Assembly: GCF_000697965.2 (NCBI RefSeq)
Contig: NZ_CP015881.1
Coordinates: forward strand, 992,001-1,056,000
Length of the DNA stretch: 64,000 nt
Reading direction: 5' to 3'
Source: Ensifer adhaerens
GTDB taxonomy: Bacteria > Pseudomonadota > Alphaproteobacteria > Rhizobiales > Rhizobiaceae
Part shown: piece after piece, positions 1 to 9,227 of the stretch
Numbering within the stretch: position 1 is the first letter of the stretch
How the letters are laid out: each line of letters begins with the position of its first letter
Translations under genes and position numbers: made by a program
Notes under the pieces: model-generated
Seen by the model: the letters and a program-made list of their open reading frames with translations, nothing else
Database searches by the model: none
What the model was told of the DNA's origin: nothing

Positions 1-867
1 TTCGACCGCCGGCGCGAAGCAAAGGCCGGCCGGCTCGAGGTTCAGGGCAAGACCATCGAAGAGTACTCGGAAAGGGCCAAGTCGCTTGCCGAGCAGATCA
101 GAGCGACCGATCGCCAGATCGAACTGATCACCGAGCAGCGCACCGCGATCGCGACGCTGGTTGCCAAGGAATTTGCCCAGCGCTCCAAGCTGATCGAGAT
201 CGATGCCAAGCTCAGCGAACTTGCCGCTTCGCGCGGTGAGCTTGCTGGCAACAAGGCCCAGGCCGAAAAGGCGGAAGCCGGAGCGGAACTCGGGCTGACC
301 GGTATCGAGAACGAATTCCAGTCGGAGATCGCCGGCGAAATCACGACCGCCCGCCTCGAACTTGCAGATGTGGGACAGCGCCTCGTCTCGGCCAAGGACG
401 TCTTGAGCCGCCTCGAAATCCGCTCGCCGCAGACCGGTATCGTCACCAACATTCAGTTGCGCACACCGGGCAGCGCGGTCTCTGCCGGCCAGCCCTTGCT
501 CGACATCGTGCCTGAGGACGAACCGCTTCTGGTCGAGATGCATGTCGGCACCCGAGACATCGACAGTATCGGCATCGGCTCAAAGACGCAAATCCGGCTG
601 ACCGCCTACAACCAGCGCTCGCACCTGCCGCTCGATGGCGAAATCAGCTACGTCGCAGCCGACCAATCAGTCGATGACAAGTCGAACGTCTCCTACTACG
701 TGGCGCGCGCCCGCATTGCGCCGGCCTCGCTCACCGCCAACCCGGACATCCGCCTCTATCCCGGTATGCCGGCGGAAGTGCTGATCGTGCACAAGCCGCG
801 CTCGGCGATCGATTACATGGTTTCGCCGATTGCAGAGAGCCTCAATCGAGCCTTCCGGGAAGACTGA
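1..867 (+). CDS. Type I secretion membrane-fusion protein, HlyD/PrsE family (5' end outside window)
   Basis: The frame is open from the first base, so the N-terminus with its membrane anchor lies upstream of the window. The visible 288 residues begin with about 120 residues of Glu/Lys/Ala-rich coiled coil. A lipoyl-like half motif follows (SPQTGIVTNIQL) and then the beta-barrel domain with the family's C-terminal pattern (LYPGMPAEVLI). HlyD proteins bridge the inner-membrane ABC exporter and the outer-membrane TolC channel. The next gene encodes an RTX protein, the usual substrate of such exporters, so the pair is probably functional together. The ABC ATPase gene is expected just upstream but is not visible. 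Confidence 0.93.
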   Translation, partial: FDRRREAKAGRLEVQGKTIEEYSERAKSLAEQIRATDRQIELITEQRTAIATLVAKEFAQRSKLIEIDAKLSELAASRGELAGNKAQAEKAEAGAELGLTGIENEFQSEIAGEITTARLELADVGQRLVSAKDVLSRLEIRSPQTGIVTNIQLRTPGSAVSAGQPLLDIVPEDEPLLVEMHVGTRDIDSIGIGSKTQIRLTAYNQRSHLPLDGEISYVAADQSVDDKSNVSYYVARARIAPASLTANPDIRLYPGMPAEVLIVHKPRSAIDYMVSPIAESLNRAFRED

Positions 868-892
868 TCCAGAAGGCTCCAACACCGCCTGC

Positions 893-917
893 GCCGGCGA
901 AATTCAATTTCGCCGGC
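893..917 (+). terminator. Perfect 12-bp inverted repeat after the HlyD gene
   Basis: Two 12-base arms (GCCGGCGAAATT and its exact complement) flank a single base, 26 bases after the stop codon, and are followed by an AT-rich, T-containing stretch. This fits an intrinsic terminator separating the secretion gene from the RTX gene. The A/T part of the stem is at the loop, so a protein-binding palindrome is also possible. Confidence 0.6.
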
Positions 918-1178
918 AATTTGTTTCTAATTTTGAATTTATTTCTAAGTAATAACAAAACTATCGCCCCTTAGATCTCAGGGATAATCATCAAACTGAT
1001 ACAAGATATACATCGTAGGTAGCAGATAATAATACAGTGCAGCTGATTTTATTTCTTTTTTGCTGTTGCCATATGTTTTTTTGCAGTGCAATGTCGCCGC
1101 GCTCGCCACCGGTTTGAGACCGAGGATGAGCGCAAGCACAACCAAAATGACGTACGCAACAACTAAGAGGAGTAGCAT

Positions 1179-1838
1179 ATGGCCACGTTGGAAGGCGGCG
1201 CGTATGATGACGCCCTTTTTGGCTCACGCTTCGACGACTTCATTCACGCTCGCGCGGGTGATGACTTCGTGAACGGAGGCAATGGCGACGACACCATTTT
1301 CGGCGACGAAGGTGATGACATGCTGTTCGGCGGTAACGGCAGCGATACCCTGTTCGGCGGCTGGGGTGACGACGTTATCCATGGCGAGAACGGGAACGAC
1401 GTTCTGTTCGGCGGCCAGGGTGATGACCTGCTTTACGGCGACAACGGGAACGACATTCTCATTGGCGGCGGCGGCAGCGACCTGCTGATGGGCGGCCGAG
1501 GCAGCGACATCCTGTTCGGTGGTGCCGACAACGACATCATCAACGGCGGCCAGGGCGACGACGTCATGACCGGCGGGGAAGGCAGCGACGTGTTCGTGTT
1601 TGACGGCGGTGGCGGCAACGACGTCATCCTCGACTTCACGCCCGGCGAAGACCTTCTGCAGATTTCGAAGGACATCAACGGCCTCGACATTTCGTCGCCG
1701 GAAGATCTGGCATCGCGCGTCACCCAGGTTGGTGGCAACGTGGTCATCGACTTCGGCCATGGCGATACGCTGACGCTCGTCAATGCGGACGCCGACGACA
1801 TCCAGGCGAACCCGAACCACTACTTCACGATCCATTGA
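1179..1838 (+). CDS. Small secreted RTX calcium-binding protein
   Basis: The 219-residue product contains about a dozen nonapeptide repeats of the form GGxGxDxLx between residues 20 and 150, which fold as a calcium-stabilised beta-roll. A C-terminal block follows, resembling the serralysin C-terminal domain (VFVFDGGGGNDVILDF) that acts as an uncleaved type I secretion signal. There is no N-terminal signal peptide and no recognisable enzyme domain. The start is supported by AGGAG seven bases upstream. About 310 AT-rich bases separate it from the HlyD gene, so it probably has its own promoter. It could be a surface-associated or biofilm matrix protein; its actual role is unknown. Confidence 0.9.
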   Translation: MATLEGGAYDDALFGSRFDDFIHARAGDDFVNGGNGDDTIFGDEGDDMLFGGNGSDTLFGGWGDDVIHGENGNDVLFGGQGDDLLYGDNGNDILIGGGGSDLLMGGRGSDILFGGADNDIINGGQGDDVMTGGEGSDVFVFDGGGGNDVILDFTPGEDLLQISKDINGLDISSPEDLASRVTQVGGNVVIDFGHGDTLTLVNADADDIQANPNHYFTIH

Positions 1839-1904
1839 GATTGACTGGCGCGCCCCACTTCCTCCCGTGGGGCGCCCTCCCTTTTCGTCCTTCAGGAGTA
1901 GCGC

Positions 1905-4157
1905 GTGACGGCAGACGACCGTATCAGAAGCTTCGGCCTCGACTTCACAAGCGCCGCAGCTTTCAGGCTCGGCTTCGACGTTGCTGTGCTGATCTGGGAC
2001 GTACCTTCCGAACTCCCGGCAAAGACAAAACACGCCCTTTCCGCGTCGCGGTCCCTCGTCCCTCTCGTCAGCATGGCGCTTCCGCGCGCCCAAGGGGGCC
2101 AACGGATCTTCTGGGCGATGCGCCCCGGAAACGGCCGCGAACTCGGCGAAATCGCGGCGGACGGCGAGATCTTGCAGACGGTGGTTCTGGAACCGACCGC
2201 CAAGCTCCCTTTCCTCGATCTGGCGGCCCAGCTTTCCGATCTCCAGCCCGAAGGTCGTCTCAAGTTTCTCAATAATCTGTTGACGGTCTGGCGAAGCGCG
2301 TTTCGCCTGTCTCGTGACGAGTTCTTTATTGGCCTCGTCGATGACGTGATCCACGCCCTGAACCTTGGGCAGCGCCCCGCAACCATCGCCTGTCGGCTGG
2401 CGCATGGCCGCTATCTGGCAGAGACGACCGTCAATGCCGAGCTCGGCGAGATCAACGCCATCTATGCGCTCGGCGCCGAGGCGATTTTGCCGCTGCCGCA
2501 GCAATTCGCCGTAACCGGCCGAACCGAGCGCGGCCAGCGCCGCTGCCATTTCGTTCTTGAATCGCCGCGTGCGCCCCAGGCGCTCTCACTCATCATCATG
2601 GGAAAGCGCGGTATCGCCGTGCGTGAGCTTTCGCCGCGCGGTTCCCGATATCCCAACCTCCAGCAATGGTGGCCTGAGCACGGCGCAGCGCCGGGCTTGC
2701 GCGAGTTCGTCGTGCGGTCCTTGAGCGAGGTTCCGGAAAGCGGGACGGCCCTTGCGATCGACCTGCAGCTTCGCTCCGCCCTGCCGGCAAAGCAGGCGGG
2801 CAAGTCCGCACTACATCCGGGTGCTGAGATCGACCTCGCCCTTGCCATGTCGGAAGGCCTGCTCATAGGCGGCTGGACGCGGGACGCGAACGGCGTCCTT
2901 GCCGGCATCGACTATCTCCAGGAAGATGGCACGGCCTTGCCGCTCGATGGCAACTGGTATGAATTTCCGGGCTGGGCCCGCGGCGCCGAAGAAGGCTCCA
3001 AGACCGACGTGACCGGTTTTGTCAGCTGGCTGCCGATGCGCGATCCGCTTGGGCCCCTTCTTCAGCCGCGCTTCCAGTTGCGGCTGGCGTCCGGCGCAGT
3101 CAAGCCGCTGGTGCCAAAACCGCAACCCTTCGACCCAGCAACGCAACGCAACCGCATCCTGCGTGCCGTTCCGCCCCAGCACGCCAACGATCAGGCATTC
3201 CGCACGATCCTTGCGCCGGCGCTGAAGGACGTGGAGCAGCGACTGGGCAAGACGATCAGGGTCGACCAGACCAAGGACTTCGGCCCGATGATGGCCGCGC
3301 CTCTCATCTCGATCGTCGTTCCCCTCTACCGCGTGCTCGACTTCCTGCGCTTCCAGCTGTCGGGACTTGCGACCGATCCTTTTGTCGCGGCCAACGCCGA
3401 GATCATCTACGTGCTCGATTCCCCGGAGATCCACGACGAGACGGAACACCTGCTCGGTGGCTTCCATCTGCTTCACGGGCTTTCGATGAAGCTCGTGGTG
3501 ATGAACCGCAACGGCGGCTATGCCCGCGCCTGCAATGCCGGCGCGCGGTTTGCCCGCGGTTCCGTCATTGTCATGCTCAACTCGGACGTCGTGCCCTGTG
3601 GGGCCGGCTGGCTGGAAAAGCTTGCGCTGTCGGTGCTGAAGGAAAAGTCGATCGGAGCGATCGGCCCGAAACTGCTGTTCGAGGACGGCTCGCTGCAGCA
3701 TGCGGGCCTCTATTTTGCCCGCAACAAGCAGGACATCTGGCTCAATCACCATTTCTACAAGGGCATGCCGGGCGCCTATGCGCCGGCGCAGCAAATGCGG
3801 AGCGTCCCGGGCGTCACCGGCGCCTGCCAGGTGATGCGCAAGGAGGTGTGGGACCTCGTCGGCGGCTATGCCGAGGACTTCGTCATTGGCGACTACGAGG
3901 ACAGCGATCTCTGCCTCAAGATCCGCCAAGCCGGCTTCGACATCGTCTATGAGCCGGCAGCCTGTCTCTATCATCTGGAGCGGCGCTCGATCAGCCGCAG
4001 CCAGGATTACACGCGCGGCGTCGCCAGCCAGTACAATGCATGGCTGCATACCGAGCGCTGGAACCAAGACATTACCACCCTGATGCCATCCTACCTCGGC
4101 GCCGAAGAGGCGGCAGCGCCGAGCACCCGTAAGCCTGCCGCCAGGAGCGCCGCATGA
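1905..4157 (+). CDS. Large family 2 glycosyltransferase with N-terminal beta-domain
   Basis: A 750-residue protein with a GTG start behind CAGGAG. The C-terminal ~280 residues are a GT2 glycosyltransferase (GT-A fold): it begins near PLISIVVPLYR, has the nucleotide-sugar motif VIVMLNSDVVP in place of DxD, and the acceptor-side ED motif in GDYEDSDLCLKI. The first ~460 residues are not a known enzyme; they contain a stretch (EGLLIGGWTRDANGVLAG) that recurs in related form in two other proteins of this cluster. It overlaps the following methyltransferase gene by four bases, so translation is coupled. Donor and acceptor sugars cannot be inferred. Confidence 0.88.
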   Translation: MTADDRIRSFGLDFTSAAAFRLGFDVAVLIWDVPSELPAKTKHALSASRSLVPLVSMALPRAQGGQRIFWAMRPGNGRELGEIAADGEILQTVVLEPTAKLPFLDLAAQLSDLQPEGRLKFLNNLLTVWRSAFRLSRDEFFIGLVDDVIHALNLGQRPATIACRLAHGRYLAETTVNAELGEINAIYALGAEAILPLPQQFAVTGRTERGQRRCHFVLESPRAPQALSLIIMGKRGIAVRELSPRGSRYPNLQQWWPEHGAAPGLREFVVRSLSEVPESGTALAIDLQLRSALPAKQAGKSALHPGAEIDLALAMSEGLLIGGWTRDANGVLAGIDYLQEDGTALPLDGNWYEFPGWARGAEEGSKTDVTGFVSWLPMRDPLGPLLQPRFQLRLASGAVKPLVPKPQPFDPATQRNRILRAVPPQHANDQAFRTILAPALKDVEQRLGKTIRVDQTKDFGPMMAAPLISIVVPLYRVLDFLRFQLSGLATDPFVAANAEIIYVLDSPEIHDETEHLLGGFHLLHGLSMKLVVMNRNGGYARACNAGARFARGSVIVMLNSDVVPCGAGWLEKLALSVLKEKSIGAIGPKLLFEDGSLQHAGLYFARNKQDIWLNHHFYKGMPGAYAPAQQMRSVPGVTGACQVMRKEVWDLVGGYAEDFVIGDYEDSDLCLKIRQAGFDIVYEPAACLYHLERRSISRSQDYTRGVASQYNAWLHTERWNQDITTLMPSYLGAEEAAAPSTRKPAARSAA

Positions 4158-4999
4158 ACCAGCCCGCACTTCGCCACGCAGACAACCTGCAGCCGGCCTG
4201 GCAACAGAACGAAGACCGTATCGAAGGCATGCTTCAGACGGTTCTCACCAATCGTTTCCTGCCGCAGCCGGACCAAAACAGCGTCTTCGTCGGAGATGGC
4301 AACTACCGGGCTGTCGGCGCGGAGTTTCTCGGCCACTTCATCCGCATGGGCGGATTACAGCCGAAAAGCAGCGTGCTCGACATCGGCAGCGGCATCGGCC
4401 GCATGGCCGTTCCGCTGACGCAATATCTCGATAGCGATCACGGGCGCTATGTCGGTATCGACCCGGTGGAAGGCGGCGTCACCTGGTGCCGTCAATCCGT
4501 CACGCCGGTCTATCCGAATTTCACCTTCCAGCATGTCGACATCGCCCACGAACTCTACAACCCATCAGGCAGGATCAACGGCAAGGCGCTGAAGCTACCT
4601 TACCCTGATCGCCAGTTCGACTTCGCCATCATGACGTCGATCGTCACCCATCTGCCGCCGGACGAAGTGCTCGTCTATTTCAGCGAGATCAACCGGATGC
4701 TGAAGCCCGGCGGACGGCTCTTCGTCACCGCCTTCGTGGCCGATAGCATCGCCGCGAAGGATGAACACGGCCGGCGGGATCCCCGCCTTGCCTTCGTTCG
4801 CAGCGGCGACGGCCCCTGCTGGTTCGTGCCCGGCCTGCCGCCGCTTGCCGCCGTCGGTTTCGACGACGGCTTCCTCGACCGGGCGCTGGAGCGGGCAGGC
4901 TTCACGACGGTCCTGAAATCGCTCGGTCACTGGCGGGGCCAAAGTGCCGGTCACTACCAGGATGTCTTCGTCGCCGAACGCCGGAGTGTGAGCGGATGA
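4154..4999 (+). CDS. Class I SAM-dependent methyltransferase
   Basis: 281 residues with the SAM-binding motif VLDIGSGIGRMAVPL around residue 75, a post-I acidic residue in YVGIDPVEGG and the motif IV-like LKPGGRLFVTAF. The start overlaps the previous stop (ATGA) and its own stop overlaps the next start, placing it in the same operon between two glycosyltransferases. A role in methylating a sugar of the glycan built by the neighbours is the likely reading; the exact substrate is unknown. Confidence 0.85.
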   Translation: MNQPALRHADNLQPAWQQNEDRIEGMLQTVLTNRFLPQPDQNSVFVGDGNYRAVGAEFLGHFIRMGGLQPKSSVLDIGSGIGRMAVPLTQYLDSDHGRYVGIDPVEGGVTWCRQSVTPVYPNFTFQHVDIAHELYNPSGRINGKALKLPYPDRQFDFAIMTSIVTHLPPDEVLVYFSEINRMLKPGGRLFVTAFVADSIAAKDEHGRRDPRLAFVRSGDGPCWFVPGLPPLAAVGFDDGFLDRALERAGFTTVLKSLGHWRGQSAGHYQDVFVAERRSVSG

Positions 5000-6258
5000 A
5001 GAAGCGTATTCTGGTCGCCGCGCACAACCATCCAGCACTTCACCCCGGCGGCACGGAGATTTTCGCGCACGACCTCTTCCGTGCCTATCAGCGGGCCGGT
5101 CACGAGGCGCTCTTCCTCGGCGCCACCAACCAGACCCACCGCCAGGTGCGGCCCGGCACGAGCTTTCAGGCGATCGGCCCCGAAGGCGACGAGGTACTGT
5201 TGTGGTCCGGCCATTTCGATCGCTTCTTCTTGAGCCAGATCGACCTCTATGGCGTCGTGCCTGACCTTACCGAGCTTTTGCGCGATTTCCGGCCGGATGT
5301 GGTTCACATCCACCATCTCCTGCTGCTTGGCGCCGAGTTTCCGCACATCGTCCGCCGCACCCTGCCCGACTGCCGGATCGTGATGACCCTGCACGACTAC
5401 TACCCGCTTTGCCATCACGATGGGCTGATGGTGCGCACCAGCGGCAAGGAGCTTTGTCACAAGTCGAGCCCCGACCGTTGCCATAGCTGTTTCAAGGACA
5501 TTCCGCTCGATCGTTTCGTGTTGCGCGAGCAGCATCTGAAAGCATTGCTCAGAACCGTCGATCGCTTCATCTCGCCGAGCCAGTTTCTGAGACAACGTTT
5601 CATCGACTGGGGTCTTAACGGCGACCAAATCGACGTGATTGCCAACGGCCTGCCGCCACGAGACGCGCCGTCGCGCAAGGGCCAGCCGGAGAACGATCGG
5701 CCGGTCTTTGGCTATTTCGGCAACCTCAATCCGTGGAAGGGCACGTCGGTGCTTCTCGAGGCTGCGCGGCAGCTAATCGACGAGGGCCTGCGTTTTGAGC
5801 TGCGGGTGCACGGGGGCGCCCCCTTCCAGGCCGACAGTTTCAAGGACGAGATCGCCCGGCTCTTCAAGAAGACGGCGCCTTCGGTCCAACAGCGCGGCGC
5901 CTACAGGCGCGAAGACATCGGCGGCCTCATTGCCGCTGTTGACTGCACCATCGTGCCTTCGATCTGGTGGGAGAACGCGCCGCTCGTCATCGGCGAGGCG
6001 CAGTCTCAGCGCAAACCGGTGATCGCCAGCAATATCGGCGGCATGGCCGAAATGGTGCAGGACGGCGTCAACGGCATCACCGTCTCGCCGAACGATCCGC
6101 GTGCGTTGGCTGCTGCCATGCGCCGCATAGCGGAAAGCCCTGACCTTCGGCGCCGCCTTTCGGCCAATGCCCGCAAGCCCAACGATATCGATACCACTGC
6201 CCGGCGCTATCTCACGCTCATCGACGCGATCGAGCCCCGAGAAATCGTCGCCGCCTAG
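4996..6258 (+). CDS. Family 4 glycosyltransferase
   Basis: A 420-residue GT-B fold enzyme. The N-terminal domain opens with the GT4 signature KKRILVAAHNHPALHPGGTE and carries a Cys/His-rich stretch around HKSSPDRCHSCF. The C-terminal domain has GYFGNLNPWKGTSVLLEA and the nucleotide-sugar binding EX7E region WWENAPLVIGEAQ near residue 325. It closely resembles the protein encoded at 9224-10525, including the Cys/His insert, so the two are paralogues from a duplication within this cluster. GT4 enzymes are retaining transferases acting in the cytoplasm; donor unknown. Confidence 0.9.
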   Translation: MKKRILVAAHNHPALHPGGTEIFAHDLFRAYQRAGHEALFLGATNQTHRQVRPGTSFQAIGPEGDEVLLWSGHFDRFFLSQIDLYGVVPDLTELLRDFRPDVVHIHHLLLLGAEFPHIVRRTLPDCRIVMTLHDYYPLCHHDGLMVRTSGKELCHKSSPDRCHSCFKDIPLDRFVLREQHLKALLRTVDRFISPSQFLRQRFIDWGLNGDQIDVIANGLPPRDAPSRKGQPENDRPVFGYFGNLNPWKGTSVLLEAARQLIDEGLRFELRVHGGAPFQADSFKDEIARLFKKTAPSVQQRGAYRREDIGGLIAAVDCTIVPSIWWENAPLVIGEAQSQRKPVIASNIGGMAEMVQDGVNGITVSPNDPRALAAAMRRIAESPDLRRRLSANARKPNDIDTTARRYLTLIDAIEPREIVAA

Positions 6259-6268
6259 AGGGAAGACC

Positions 6269-7000
6269 ATGTCTGTAGCAGCCGACAAACCGGACGTCGC
6301 ACCGGAGCAAAACAATGCAAAGCCGCTGAAGGGCCGCGTGGACGCGATCGACCAGGGCCGCGTCTTCGGCTGGGCCTTTGACCCGGAAACCCCGGAAAAG
6401 CGGCTTGCCATTCGCGTGCTTCTCGACGGCAAGGTGATCGCCGAGGCACTCGCCGACCGCAACCGGCCCGATCTCAAGCGCAACGGCATTGGCGACGGCA
6501 ACCACGCGTTTGAAATCGCGTTGCCTGAGATGGCGAGCGCGCGCAGCGGTGAACTCGTCGTGCTTGCGGCGACCGGCAAAGGCGGCGAACTGCCGCTTCG
6601 TGTTCCCAAGCCCGACGAACAGGCGGCTGAAGCGCTGATTGCAGCGCCACTTGCAAAAGTGCTCGACAAGCTCGACGTGCTGATGGCAGCGCAACGGCAA
6701 TTGCAGGTCTCGCAGCGTTCCGCCCTGCGGTCGAAAGTCGACGACGGCGACGAAGCCGAAAGCCCCGGACTTGCAGCAATCAGCGATGATGTCGCGAACC
6801 TCCGCGGAGAGATCACCCAACGGTTGACCGATCTCGACGTCCACCTGATGCGGCTCGACGGTGTAATCGCGGGTATGGAAAAGAGCCTCAACGCACTGAA
6901 GCAGCGCTCGAACGGCGATTTGAAGCCGGCGTTTCTGCTACTCTTCGTGCTTGCGGGCTTTGCGGCAGGCGCGATCCTTTCCGTCTTCCTTCGGACCTGA
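6269..7000 (+). CDS. Tail-anchored membrane protein with a 'GW' beta-domain, unknown function
   Basis: The start at 6269 is preferred over earlier in-frame codons that lie inside the upstream gene; GAGGGAAG sits just before it. The 243-residue product has an N-terminal domain around GRVFGWAFDPETPEKR, a coiled-coil-like middle (AAQRQLQVSQRSALRSK) and a single C-terminal membrane helix (FLLLFVLAGFAAGAILSVFL) with only three residues after it. The topology suggests the bulk faces the cytoplasm. The GW domain is found in related form in the two large neighbours. It may scaffold the glycosyltransferases at the membrane; this is inference. Confidence 0.7.
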   Translation: MSVAADKPDVAPEQNNAKPLKGRVDAIDQGRVFGWAFDPETPEKRLAIRVLLDGKVIAEALADRNRPDLKRNGIGDGNHAFEIALPEMASARSGELVVLAATGKGGELPLRVPKPDEQAAEALIAAPLAKVLDKLDVLMAAQRQLQVSQRSALRSKVDDGDEAESPGLAAISDDVANLRGEITQRLTDLDVHLMRLDGVIAGMEKSLNALKQRSNGDLKPAFLLLFVLAGFAAGAILSVFLRT

Positions 7001-7010
7001 GGCGCATCTC

Positions 7011-9227
7011 ATGCCCAGTTCGGAAAGCCTTTCCGCAAGCCCAGCACCGCTCGGCCGCATCGCGCGCAGTGGACGGATCGTCGCCTGCCCGATCGACGAA
7101 ACACTGTTGCTGGTTATCGGAACCGGTGGCCCGATGGCCGATCAGTTGCCGGTCGAGATCAATGAAGATGCGTCAAGCCAGGTTATGGCGTCGGTCGTCG
7201 GCTGGCGGCTGGCGGCAGCCCAGTCTTCCACCACGCATGGCTTTGCCGCGCTGTTGCCGGTCGAAGGCTCGGCGCAACTGCCGACTACGCTCCGCTTCGG
7301 CAAGACGGGTAACGGTAAGCGCTATATGGTTGCGCCACGCACCTTTTCGATCGGTGAAGTCACGGCAATGCTGAAGGATTTCGCCGGTCCGCAGCTGGTA
7401 CACGTGCTCGGTCGTCTGGTGGACGTGCTTATCAAGCCACCGCATGCCGACCAACGGCTCGCGGCCATTACGACCCTGCTTAAAACGGGAGCGGCGAGCG
7501 ACGGATATATCGAACTGCTCGGCGAGGGGCATGATGGAACCATCGCGCTGAAAGGATGGGCGCACGACCTGCCCGCCGGCGTCTGCCGGGCGATCATCAA
7601 GAGCGACGAAACATTCCTTGCCGATTGCAGCGTCGCCATTTTCCAGCGCAACGACGCGCCTGACGGCTCGGCCGGCTTTGTCGGCCTCCTGTCCGCAAAC
7701 GATCTGCCCCGAGCGCGCGACATCAAGGGCATATTCTATCGCGGCCGGGGCGCCTGGCGTTACGCCGGGCTCCACGAACGCCGGGTCGTGACCGGTCCGC
7801 TCGAGACACCCGGCCATATCCGCGCGATGCTGCTCCAGAGCCAGAGCTCGCCGCAAGTCATGCTTCGCCTGCGCGATGCCGCGAGCGGATACGATGGCAC
7901 CGAGACGATCTCAAGCCTTCCGGTTCCTGTCCGCCTTGGCGTGGACGCACTCTACCAGGGTGAGGATGGTGCCTTCCTGATTTCGGGCTGGCTCTTAGAC
8001 GCGGAAGGCCATGTTGAAACCGTGCGACTTTGCCGACAGGGCGGCGGGGCACGGCTAGACGCAGGCTGGACCCGAACCGAGCGGTCCGACGTCGAAGAGG
8101 CCTTCGTCGATCGCCCGGAATTCAAGAGCGCGATTTCCGGTCACCGCCGATCGCATGGCTTTATTAGTCGCGTCGAGGTGCTTAATGGCGAGGCGGAGGG
8201 ACCAGTTCACATCGAACTCACCCTCAGGGACGCCCGCCGCGCCTACATGCCACTTTTCCCGGTCCGGCTGCCCGCACGCACCGCCGCCCTACGGCTGCTT
8301 GGCTCGATCGATCCGACAAGCTGGGCCCTGCCCGATATTATCGACCGGCAGATCGTCCCTTTCCTGACGGCGGCGCGCAGCACCGCACCGAGCGTCGAGA
8401 CCGTTGTCGACATGGGCCCCTTCGACCAGGCCGAGGGTACCGCCATCCTTCTTGTCGCCGGAGAAACCGAAACGGATTTCGCACCGCTTTTGGGGCTGCT
8501 CGCGCTTGATCCGCAAACGCGCCGGGCCCCGATCGCGCTCGTGCTGCAGACCGAGCGGTTCCGACGACACGCGGTCCACATCCGTCAACTCTCGGAATTC
8601 TATCGCTTGCCGCTGCGGCTCGTCTCCGTCGAAGGCGCCGGCGATGCATGCGACCTGGCGCAAGCGGCCGCCGAAAGCGTAAACAGCGACGCGGTCGTTC
8701 TGCTTTCTACGTCGCTCACGCCGGCCAATGCCGGGTGGTATCAGGCACTCGTTTCCGCTTACGAGACAAAGACGGGAAGCATCATTTCGCCGACCCTTGC
8801 CTATGAGGATCACTCGATCCGCTGGGCCGGCAGCACGTCGCTTGATCGCCCCGACCATCTGCAATCGAGCCGCTACGCCGGCTATCCTGTCGGCGCCGTC
8901 AATCGCCTGAAGCTGACCCAGGTCGCAACTGCATCGCTCGATTGCTGCATCCTGCCGCGTGAAGCGCTGATGGAGGACGCAGGTCTGTCGCCGACCTATC
9001 TCGGCGCAGCGCTGAAGGGCCTCGATCTCGCCCTTCGCCTCAGCGGCAAGGGCTACGAAGCCTACTGGCTTCCTTCCCTGCAGATGGTCGGATCGGACGA
9101 CATGCCCGGAGCGGGCTCTGCCGCCACAGCCCGGTTCGTGGAGCGTGTCGATCGGACGCTCTTCCGCGCCCGATGGATGCCCGCCTCCGAAACCGCCCAA
9201 ACATTCTTCGAGGAGACTGACGCATGA
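7011..9227 (+). CDS. Large protein with repeated 'GW' beta-domains and a degenerate GT2-like C-terminus
   Basis: 738 residues starting 10 bases after the previous stop. Two internal blocks match each other in pattern (ALKGWAHDLPAGVC and LISGWLLDAEGHVE) and resemble the domain of the preceding gene. From about residue 480 the protein shows Rossmann/GT-A-like features (TAILLVAGETETDFAPLLGL, then VVLLSTSLTPANAGWYQAL where a GT2 has its DxD strand) but no clear DxD, so activity is doubtful. It overlaps the next gene by four bases. Possibly a non-catalytic or divergent partner of the 1905-4157 protein, which shares its overall layout. Confidence 0.65.
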   Translation: MPSSESLSASPAPLGRIARSGRIVACPIDETLLLVIGTGGPMADQLPVEINEDASSQVMASVVGWRLAAAQSSTTHGFAALLPVEGSAQLPTTLRFGKTGNGKRYMVAPRTFSIGEVTAMLKDFAGPQLVHVLGRLVDVLIKPPHADQRLAAITTLLKTGAASDGYIELLGEGHDGTIALKGWAHDLPAGVCRAIIKSDETFLADCSVAIFQRNDAPDGSAGFVGLLSANDLPRARDIKGIFYRGRGAWRYAGLHERRVVTGPLETPGHIRAMLLQSQSSPQVMLRLRDAASGYDGTETISSLPVPVRLGVDALYQGEDGAFLISGWLLDAEGHVETVRLCRQGGGARLDAGWTRTERSDVEEAFVDRPEFKSAISGHRRSHGFISRVEVLNGEAEGPVHIELTLRDARRAYMPLFPVRLPARTAALRLLGSIDPTSWALPDIIDRQIVPFLTAARSTAPSVETVVDMGPFDQAEGTAILLVAGETETDFAPLLGLLALDPQTRRAPIALVLQTERFRRHAVHIRQLSEFYRLPLRLVSVEGAGDACDLAQAAAESVNSDAVVLLSTSLTPANAGWYQALVSAYETKTGSIISPTLAYEDHSIRWAGSTSLDRPDHLQSSRYAGYPVGAVNRLKLTQVATASLDCCILPREALMEDAGLSPTYLGAALKGLDLALRLSGKGYEAYWLPSLQMVGSDDMPGAGSAATARFVERVDRTLFRARWMPASETAQTFFEETDA

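Noticed and set aside
1224..2549. Long minus-strand open frame opposite the RTX and GT2 genes
   Set aside because: It is antisense to well-supported genes, rich in Val/Ala/Arg as expected for a mirror frame in high-GC DNA, and has no domain or ribosome site.
2811..4169. 452-codon minus-strand frame opposite the GT2 gene
   Set aside because: Mirror frame of a conserved glycosyltransferase domain; composition biased to His/Arg/Glu and no motif.
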